Shown here piece after piece: positions 59,101-64,000 of a DNA stretch of 64,000 nt. The translations under genes and the position numbers were made by a program. Each line of letters begins with the position of its first letter. Position 1 is the first letter of the stretch. The notes under the pieces are model-generated. The model was not told the DNA's origin. It saw nothing but the letters and a program-made list of their open reading frames with translations, and searched no databases. The stretch covers positions 172,325-236,324 of the forward strand of contig CADEDN010000002.1 in the NCBI GenBank assembly GCA_902826095.1. The letters are read 5' to 3'. Origin of the DNA: an uncultured Alphaproteobacteria bacterium (lineage in GTDB: Bacteria; Pseudomonadota; Alphaproteobacteria; Caulobacterales; Parvularculaceae).

Positions 59101-59315
59101 TCGCCGAGCAGATCGAACGCGATCGTCCGGCCGTCGGGGCTGACGTCGACATTGATCCAGGTGCCTTCGTCAACGTCGATCTTCACCTTGCGCAGTTCAA
59201 GTCCCGGCGGCGCGGCGACGTCCCATTTCTTTTCGTCCTCCTTCTCGGTTTCGGCCGGGTTGGCGGGCGTGGCGAAGGCCGCGAGCGCGGCGCTCGCGAA
59301 CAAGATGCGATTCAT
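56106..59315 (-). CDS. TolB-like beta-propeller / amidohydrolase fusion enzyme, exported
   Basis: The 1069-residue product has a signal peptide (1-20), a long region of PD40/TolB repeats (SPDGRTIAFDLLGDIYTMPISGG, FSPDGSKIAFTSDRGG, SPDGRYLIGRKHF and many more, up to about residue 640) and a C-terminal amidohydrolase barrel (about 690-1050) with PGFIDAHAHG and TLEHNIPQA. This architecture is known as a widespread exported family; prolidase- or dipeptidase-like activities are reported for relatives, but the substrate here is unknown. The ATG at 59315 has GAGGGGACA upstream. It is convergent with alkB. Confidence 0.9.
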   Translation of the reverse strand: MNRILFASAALAAFATPANPAETEKEDEKKWDVAAPPGLELRKVKIDVDEGTWINVDVSPDGRTIAFDLLGDIYTMPISGGAPTRIAEGLPFEMQPRFSPDGSKIAFTSDRGGGDNLWIMNRDGSDKRQATKETFRLLNNPDWSPDGRYLIGRKHFTTGRSLGTGEIWMYHLGGGEGVKLVKRPNEEYQKELGEPVFAPDGKSIYYAHNTTPGDTFIYAQDSNGEVFAIERFDIASGETTRIAGGAGGAVRPTPSPDGKWLAFVKRERGKSKLYLQDLATGAQKKIYDALDQDMQEAWAVHGVYPMMDWTPDSKSVVFWAGGKIRRATTDGAASEIPFRVSDDREIIDPPRPAVEVAPDEIRTTMPRFAAVSPDGRTAVFETMGKHYVKSLPGGAPRRLTGSDAGMELFPSFSRDGKRIVYVSWTDAGLGTIRVASAGGGSGSAVTQTPGVYRRPRFSPDGRTIVFEKSASGNLLSDLYAEAPGIYRIATSGGAMTKVTDDGAAPHFGADNDRVYMQVRDGDQTKLVSVGLNGENKRAHATGDLLTNLQISPDGRHIAFTDNYAAYVMPVTPGPQEIGAGKSGTATPVVKASDGGASYLNWAGAGAISWSLGPTLYTAKIADMIPTAPPEADEKEPKKFEPPNKGADLSIAATADKPQGVTVIRSARIVTMKNDDGGVIENGHIVIRGNRIAAVGEGEAAYPSGARVLDAAGKTIVPGFIDAHAHGAQGEDDIIPEQNWSAIAHLALGVTTVHDPSNAASEFFPAADMQRAGKILAPRLFSTGEVVYGAKAPGFFAEIESYDDALAHVRRLKAQGAKSIKNYNQPRRDQRQQVVAAAKAENMTVVAEGASLFTQDMTLIADGNSTLEHNIPQARLYEDVRQFFSQSKTAYTPTLVVTYGGLSGDPYWRYATDVWTHPILSKHAPPHILQPSSVRRTKAPEEDFADQYSAREAKALADRGVMVSIGAHGQEEGLGSHWEMWSFARGGMSPLEALKAATATPAKALGYDQDIGTLEEGKLADLVILNANPLDDIRNTDKIDKVMLNGRLYDAETMNEVVTGSRRRPKYYWE

Positions 59316-59447
59316 GGCGTGTCCCCTCATGCGTTCGAAATGATCTTAGGCGCGCCGGTCTCGCCGGCAAAGCGTCCGGCGCCGCTGATTGACTTCTTTC
59401 CGGTCGCGCCATAGGCCTCGGCCCCTTTTTCGACTGGAATCATTGCC

Positions 59448-60824
59448 GTGGAAACGATCCAAGCGGTGAAGCGAGCAAACGGCGCGGCGTGGCGAAAGGA
59501 ATTCGCCGCGCTGCTGGCGCTCGGGATTCCGATGGCCGCGACGCAGCTCGTCCAGTTCTCGGTGATGACCGTCGACGTCTTGATGATCGGACGGCTTGGG
59601 CCGACGCCGCTCGCCGCGTCCTCGCTCGGCCTTGTCATCTTCTTCGCCGCGTGGCTGATCGGATTTGGTCCGGCGATGGCGGTGTCGCCGCTCGTCAGCC
59701 AGGCGCTTGGCGCGAAGTCGGACGATTATGACGAGGTGCGCATTTCCGTCCGAAAGGCGCTGTGGGCGATCGGCGCGCTGACGCCGGCGATGTTTCTGCT
59801 GTTCTTCATGGCGGACGAGATCGCGCTCGCGCTCGGCCAGCCGCCGGACCTGGCGGCGCTCGCCGGGCCCTATGTGCTCGCGCTCGCGCCCGGCTGGACG
59901 TTCGCGATGGGCACGATCATCCTGCGCAATTTTCTCGCGGCGATCGGCGAGGCGGTCGCGCCGCTGTTGATCGTCATCGCCGCGACGCTGATGAACGCTT
60001 TCCTCAACTGGCTTTTGATCTACGGCAATTGGGGATTGCCGCGCCTTGAGCTCGTCGGCGCGGGCGTCGCGTCATCAATCGTCAACGCCGGCGGATTTCT
60101 CGCGCTCGTCATCTTCATCCGGACGAATGCGCGGGCGCGGAAATTCGGTCTCTTCCGGGATTTTCTGAAACCGCACTGGCCGCGTTTTCGCGAAGTCGTC
60201 CGGCTCGGCTGGCCGATCGGCGTGACGATCGCGTTCGAGGGCATGCTGTTTAACGCCTGCGTCTTCCTGATGGGCCGCATCGGCGTCAATGAGGTCGCCG
60301 CCTATCAGGTGGCGCTCAATGTCGCGTCGATCGCGTTCATGGCGCCGCTTGGCCTCGCGATGGCGGGAAGCGTGCGCGTCGGGCTCGCGGCGGGCGCCGG
60401 CGATCGCCCGCGCGTCCGCCAGGCGGCGGCGCTCACCGTCGCGCTTTCAATCGGCGCGATCATGGCTGTCGCGATACCGGTGATGGCGGCGCCCGGATTT
60501 GTCGCGGGCCTTTATCTCGATCGCGACGATCCGGCGAATGCGGCGGTGATCGCGCTTGTCTCGAAATTCCTGATCATCGCCGCGGCCTTCATGCTGTTCG
60601 ACGCGACGCAGGTCGCCTGCGCGCAGTCGCTTCGAGGCCTGAAAGACGTGCGCATCCCGATGGTCATCACCGGGATCGCCTATTGGGGCGTCGGCTTTCC
60701 GGCGGCGGCGTTCCTCGGCCTGATGACCGATATCGGCGCGGTCGGCGTCTGGTGGGGCCTGCTCCTCAGCCTCTTTACGGCGGCGGCGCTGCTTGCGGCG
60801 CGGCTCTACCTGCTGACGCGTTAA
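59448..60824 (+). CDS. MATE-family multidrug efflux transporter
   Basis: The 458-residue product has twelve membrane helices in two related bundles and the MATE patterns GIPMAATQLVQFSVMTVDVLMIGRLGPTPLAASSLG and, in the second half, LGWPIGVTIAFEGMLFNACVFLMGRIG and AYQVALNVASIAFMAPLGLAMAGSVRVG. It exports cationic drugs or metabolites by H+ or Na+ exchange. It starts at a GTG, divergent from the TolB-amidohydrolase gene, and is followed by an inverted repeat. Confidence 0.92.
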   Translation: METIQAVKRANGAAWRKEFAALLALGIPMAATQLVQFSVMTVDVLMIGRLGPTPLAASSLGLVIFFAAWLIGFGPAMAVSPLVSQALGAKSDDYDEVRISVRKALWAIGALTPAMFLLFFMADEIALALGQPPDLAALAGPYVLALAPGWTFAMGTIILRNFLAAIGEAVAPLLIVIAATLMNAFLNWLLIYGNWGLPRLELVGAGVASSIVNAGGFLALVIFIRTNARARKFGLFRDFLKPHWPRFREVVRLGWPIGVTIAFEGMLFNACVFLMGRIGVNEVAAYQVALNVASIAFMAPLGLAMAGSVRVGLAAGAGDRPRVRQAAALTVALSIGAIMAVAIPVMAAPGFVAGLYLDRDDPANAAVIALVSKFLIIAAAFMLFDATQVACAQSLRGLKDVRIPMVITGIAYWGVGFPAAAFLGLMTDIGAVGVWWGLLLSLFTAAALLAARLYLLTR

Positions 60825-60828
60825 CCTT

Positions 60829-60863
60829 CTATCAGCCTTAACGCGCGATGAATCGGCTGATAG
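60829..60863 (+). other. Perfect 9-bp inverted repeat after the MATE gene
   Basis: CTATCAGCC (60829-60837) and GGCTGATAG (60855-60863) flank 17 bases, 5 bp after the transporter stop. No T-tract follows. It may be an operator for the next gene (start 60907) or an mRNA-end structure. Confidence 0.4.
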
Positions 60864-60906
60864 GGCGGGCAGGGGAAGCGCCGCGCCCGGATGCTGGATT
60901 CGAAGA

Positions 60907-61797
60907 ATGGGCAAATCCACCCCAGAGCTTCAAGAGCCGCCGCTCGGCTGGCGCGAACGCGTGTCGTTCGAGAGCCGGCGTTTCAACGCCTGGTGGGAGG
61001 GCTTCGCGTTCGACGCCGCCAGGGAGCGCGCGACGATCGCCGCGGACGCTGTCCGCGCGCGCGAGACTCATCTGCCGGCCGAACAGGAAATCGCGACGGC
61101 GATCTGGGGCGACGGGCGGCTCGATCCCGGCGACGCCGCCTGGACGATGCGCCACGCAAGAACGCTCGGCGTTGAGCTGAAAGCGGAAATCGTCGTCCTT
61201 GGCGCAGGCCTCGGCGGCCCGGTGCGCGACTTGAAAAACGGGACGCGCTGGAAACTCTCCGGCTATGCGCGCATCAAGGACCGCCTCAAAAACCTCGACG
61301 TCATTCCTTATGAGGCGGCGCTGAGCCGCATCAATCGCGCGTCGGCGGCGGGCGGGATTTCGTTTTTCGAACTTCACCGCGACGCCGATCCGGCGATGAT
61401 CGCGCTCTTCGCGGCCGAACTCGTCAAGCCGAATGCGCCTTTCGCCTTCGTCGACTTCACCCTGGCGCGAAAAGGCGCAAGGCTGAAATCCTGCTTCGCC
61501 GATCCGTGGAACGGCTCGCCGCGCCCTGCCGATCAGATGACCGACCTGCTCGAACGGGCCGGTTTTCGCGTCGCCGACGCGACCGACGAAACAAGAGCCT
61601 TCCTGCCGCTCGTCGCCCGCGGCTGGGCGCGCTGGCGCGACGCCTATTCGCGCGCGCTTGAAATGTCCAACGCAAGGATGCGCGCCGACTATTTGCGGCT
61701 GCTCGCCCAATATGCGCATCTTTGGGCCGAACGGTTCGACGCGATCAAGGCCGGCCAACTCGTCGTCACGCGGTTCCAGACGCGAAGGAAAGGCTGA
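60907..61797 (+). CDS. Class I SAM-methyltransferase-like protein
   Basis: The 296-residue product has a motif I-like glycine loop (IVVLGAGLGGPVRDL, about 95-109) and a central Asp/Glu-rich strand, suggesting a class I SAM-dependent methyltransferase fold, but other motifs are not clear and a short N-terminal extension is unassigned. It may be a family of unknown function. The ATG at 60907 lacks a strong binding site; the inverted repeat 43 bp upstream may control it. It converges with the lysozyme-like gene 18 bp away. Confidence 0.55.
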   Translation: MGKSTPELQEPPLGWRERVSFESRRFNAWWEGFAFDAARERATIAADAVRARETHLPAEQEIATAIWGDGRLDPGDAAWTMRHARTLGVELKAEIVVLGAGLGGPVRDLKNGTRWKLSGYARIKDRLKNLDVIPYEAALSRINRASAAGGISFFELHRDADPAMIALFAAELVKPNAPFAFVDFTLARKGARLKSCFADPWNGSPRPADQMTDLLERAGFRVADATDETRAFLPLVARGWARWRDAYSRALEMSNARMRADYLRLLAQYAHLWAERFDAIKAGQLVVTRFQTRRKG

Positions 61798-61815
61798 AGG
61801 AGCGGCGTCGGCCCG

Positions 61816-63006
61816 TCAGCGCCGGTATTTCCACCAGTCATCGATCCGTGCAAGGATGATATAGAGCGCGGAGAGCAGGATGATGACGAGCAGCGCGAAT
61901 TGAAGCTGCGCGTCGACCGCGTGTTTTTCGTGTTTGGCCGGCCGCTCGCCGCTGAAGGCGACTGTTTCGACCGTTCCGTCTCCGGTCGGGGCTGTCCCGG
62001 CCGCGGCGCTGTCCGCGCCTTCGTCGGAAGGCGTGTCGGCGATCGCGTCGCCCGTCGCACTGTCGGCCGCGCCGTCAGCGGGATCCGCCGCCGGATCGCC
62101 CGATCCCGCGTCGCCAGTTCCCGCGCCGGCGTCGTCGCCGGTCGCCGCGGAACCGCCGTCGGCGGCTGCGCCATCGGACGCCCCATCGGAAACCCCGTCG
62201 CCGGAATCCCCGTCGCCGGAATCCCCGTCGCCAGTCGCTCCGCCAGCGGACGAACCGCCGTCTGTTTCGTCTCCGCCAGCCGCGCCGCTGTCTGCCGTCC
62301 CGCCGTCCGCCGCGCCGCCAAGCCCGCCTTGATCGACCGGCTTGTCGGTGAGCCCGGTTCCTTCCTCGATATTCGTTTCGAGATCGTCGAGCTCTTCGGC
62401 GCTCTCCTTTCCGATCGATGAGGCGGCCGCGCCCGCGCCGCCGGCGACAACGGCGCCCTGGATGGTCCGGCTCTCGCCAAGGCTCTCGCGACGCGGCGCT
62501 TCCTCGGTCGGCGTGACGCGGCTGTTTTCGGCGATTTCATCGGGACGATTGACGATCGGCGGATTGACCGGCGTCAAAAACAGCGCCGCTTCCGCCGCGC
62601 GCCGTCGCGTCAGGCCGCGCACCTCGCGCAGGACGCCTTTGACCGTCGCCTTGTTCCACCAGGTGAGCGCTTCCGCAGCGCCAGTCCGGTCATTGCGGTT
62701 GAGGCGCTTTCGTGCGGTTGAATTCTTGAAGGCGTTGACGCCGACATTGAAGACGAAGCTGACGAGCGCGTCGAATTCATTCTGGTTGAGGGAGACGCTC
62801 GCGAGCTGCTGCACGGCGCGCTCGCGCGGCTCGAGATCCCGGCGCAGGAGCTCTTCGGCCTCGCGTTCGCTGATCCGCTGGTTGGGGCCTGCAGTTTCGG
62901 TATGCCCGTAGCCGATCGTCCAGACTCCGGCGATATCCTGATAGGATTCAAGTTCGCGCCCCTCGAACATCTTGATGAGAGCGATCCCGTTTTCCGAAAT
63001 CTTCAT
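61816..63006 (-). CDS. GH24 lysozyme (endolysin-like) with acidic linker and C-terminal membrane anchor
   Basis: The 396-residue product has an N-terminal phage-type lysozyme domain (about 1-140; KMFEGRELESYQDIAGVWTIGYGHT with the catalytic Glu/Asp region, and ALVSFVFNVGVNAFKNST), a linker, a low-complexity Asp/Gly/Ser/Ala-rich stretch (about 220-355, DNA repeated in 15-bp units near 62193-62232) and a final membrane helix (about 371-388, LLVIILLSALYIILA) with basic WWKYRR. There is no signal peptide. Such an anchor could hold the enzyme on the membrane. The ATG at 63006 has GGAGGGG; one 8 codons earlier is in frame. Confidence 0.85.
   Translation of the reverse strand: MKISENGIALIKMFEGRELESYQDIAGVWTIGYGHTETAGPNQRISEREAEELLRRDLEPRERAVQQLASVSLNQNEFDALVSFVFNVGVNAFKNSTARKRLNRNDRTGAAEALTWWNKATVKGVLREVRGLTRRRAAEAALFLTPVNPPIVNRPDEIAENSRVTPTEEAPRRESLGESRTIQGAVVAGGAGAAASSIGKESAEELDDLETNIEEGTGLTDKPVDQGGLGGAADGGTADSGAAGGDETDGGSSAGGATGDGDSGDGDSGDGVSDGASDGAAADGGSAATGDDAGAGTGDAGSGDPAADPADGAADSATGDAIADTPSDEGADSAAAGTAPTGDGTVETVAFSGERPAKHEKHAVDAQLQFALLVIILLSALYIILARIDDWWKYRR
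62193..62232 (-). repeat. 15-bp tandem repeat in the lysozyme linker
   Basis: The unit CCCCGTCGCCGGAAT occurs about 2.7 times in tandem and codes for GDSGD-type linker residues in frame. Slippage here would change linker length by 5 residues. Confidence 0.6.
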
Positions 63007-63191
63007 CCCGACCAACCCCTCCAGGATCAACGCCGACCGAAGACGCCACCTTATCGGCGAATTCCGGCGGAAGGTAGGCTGTTTGCGACGCTACGCGCCG
63101 GCCGCCAGGGATGGCTATCGCGCGCCTGCGAATGTGATAAAGTCCCCCTCGGGGCGCGTCCGCGCGAATCTGGGAAAATGGCGAGGGGATC

Positions 63192-63857
63192 ATGCATAAG
63201 ACCTTGAAATTGTTGGCGGCTGCGGCCGCCTTGGGCGCGGCGCCGGCGTTGGCGCAGCAAGGCGCGAGCCTCACCGACACCGTGAGCGGGGCGGACGTCG
63301 CCGCGATGCTCGGCGATTTCGACATCAAGACCGAAATGCGGGCGGCCGCGGCCGGCGGACCGCCGAGCCTTGTCGCGACGACCGCGGGCGGCGCGAAATT
63401 TCTGGTCGGCTTCTTTGATTGCGTTGACGCCGCCAAGGCGGCCGGGTGCAAGCAGGTGATGATTTCGACCGCGCAATCTTCCGGCGGCGTCGAATTTGAC
63501 GACCTCAACACCTTCAACGGCCAGTCGAGCGTGACGACCGTCGTCTATGAACCGACGAACCAGATCCTGATTTTCGGCCGCAACATTTTCATGCCGGGCG
63601 GCATCGGCCGCGAGAACTTCAAGCTGCAGGTCGCGCTTTTCCTCAACGACATGCAGAAATTCGTTGAGGGCCGCCGCGCCTCGGCGAAGTCCGTCGCGTT
63701 CAACAACTCGCCGAAGCTGAAATCGAAAATCGCCTCGATCGCGGCGCCCGATGCGGCTGATCCCGCGGCGACGCTGTCGATCAGTCATGACCCGTCGGCG
63801 GAAATCGAAATCGCCATCGGGAATTCCCTCGACGTCGATTTCACGCGCGATCAGTAA
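63192..63857 (+). CDS. YbjN-domain-like secreted protein
   Basis: The 221-residue product has a signal peptide (1-21, ending ALAQQ) and a YbjN-like sensory-transduction fold suggested by FLVGFFDC, GGVEFDDLNTFNGQSSVTTVVYEPTNQILIFGRNIFMPGGIGRENFKLQVALFLNDM. The family is a chaperone-related fold without a defined role. The ATG at 63192 follows GAGGGGATC. It is divergent from the lysozyme-like gene, with 185 bp between. Confidence 0.75.
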   Translation: MHKTLKLLAAAAALGAAPALAQQGASLTDTVSGADVAAMLGDFDIKTEMRAAAAGGPPSLVATTAGGAKFLVGFFDCVDAAKAAGCKQVMISTAQSSGGVEFDDLNTFNGQSSVTTVVYEPTNQILIFGRNIFMPGGIGRENFKLQVALFLNDMQKFVEGRRASAKSVAFNNSPKLKSKIASIAAPDAADPAATLSISHDPSAEIEIAIGNSLDVDFTRDQ

Positions 63858-64000
63858 CGCGCCACTTTCTTTTCCCCTCCCTTGAAAAGGGAGGGGTAAG
63901 GGGAGGGATTGGGGCTGTTTCAGCCTGATCTCTCCGCCCGCCCCACCCTGTCATCCCGGATGCGCTGCAGCGCGTCCTTCGAGACGCCGCCTGACGGCGG
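63858..64000. other. Intergenic repeats at the right window edge
   Basis: This region is gene-free. It holds a hairpin CCCCTCCCTT/AAGGGAGGGG (63874-63896, loop GAA) of the same general type as the paaD element, followed by TAAGGGGAGGG, a REP-like TCATCCCGGATGCGCTGCAGCG, and the start of a family A repeat in minus orientation (63974-64000) cut by the edge. Confidence 0.6.
63974..64000 (-). repeat. Truncated family A palindromic repeat, copy 7
   Basis: The sequence TCCTTCGAGACGCCGCC resembles the minus-orientation end of family A (CATCCTTCGCGACGC) and runs into the window edge, so the rest is unseen. Confidence 0.5.

Overview
The window is 64 kb of a GC-rich, densely coding bacterial chromosome. 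An alphaproteobacterium is indicated by adjacent MlaA/MlaC genes, an ECF11-type sigma factor with a ChrR anti-sigma factor, a MetH that begins at its folate domain, a pyruvate phosphate dikinase, and many ATGA/GTGA gene overlaps. The combination of AlkB, a quinohemoprotein alcohol dehydrogenase, phenylacetate degradation and palindromic repeats would fit a marine or oil-associated heterotroph, but I cannot name a genus. No rRNA, tRNA, CRISPR array, transposase or prophage was recognised.

Layout. 1-7.2 kb: a minus-strand outer-membrane lipid-transport pair (mlaA, mlaC) followed by a lipoprotein gene cut by the window edge, divergent from an ArsR-methyltransferase fusion regulator, metF and metH. 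7.2-13.5 kb: housekeeping and envelope genes (TerB/J-domain protein, EamA permease, cytoplasmic amidase, phosphatase, galE-like, vanZ-like, kdsB) plus two membrane microproteins. 13.7-17.3 kb: a singlet-oxygen-type stress locus, with rpoE-chrR divergent from an FAD oxidoreductase and a DUF1365 gene and a sigma-E-like promoter facing each way. 17.4-23.0 kb: a GCS2-type ligase, a gene-free stretch, then a two-gene operon of quinohemoprotein alcohol dehydrogenase and a TPP-dependent enzyme.

23.1-34.2 kb is a phenylacetate (paa) cluster: tetR and paaZ on minus, paaG on minus, then paaI, paaJ, paaABCDE and an extra PaaA-like gene on plus. A 16-bp palindrome overlaps the paaA promoter and a related imperfect site follows a TATAAT box before paaI; both are natural targets for the linked TetR protein. 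paaK, paaH and an obvious paaF are not in the window. The cluster is unusually rich in palindromic repeats: one is translated within PaaD, and the 3' end of paaJ is duplicated around a small foreign-looking membrane gene.

34.2-64 kb: a ZnuD-like TonB receptor, cspA, an overlapping three-gene operon (crotonase, FrnE-like thiol oxidoreductase, beta-helix lipoprotein), ppdK, a SleB-type hydrolase, a CNT nucleoside transporter, small membrane proteins, a uracil-DNA glycosylase family protein, a GT39-like transferase, a GNAT/RimK pair, two amidohydrolases, alkB with a divergent AraC regulator, a MATE pump, a tail-anchored lysozyme-like protein and a YbjN-like secreted protein. The window ends in repeats.

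Metabolically the region combines terminal alkane hydroxylation, alcohol oxidation and aerobic phenylacetyl-CoA breakdown to acyl-CoAs with methionine/folate metabolism and oxidative-stress control. I did not find one clear undescribed multi-gene system. The best leads are the duplicated paaJ end around a small gene, the translated repeat in PaaD, the extra PaaA-like protein, the GNAT/RimK pair, the tail-anchored lysozyme and a GalE with Met in place of the catalytic Lys.
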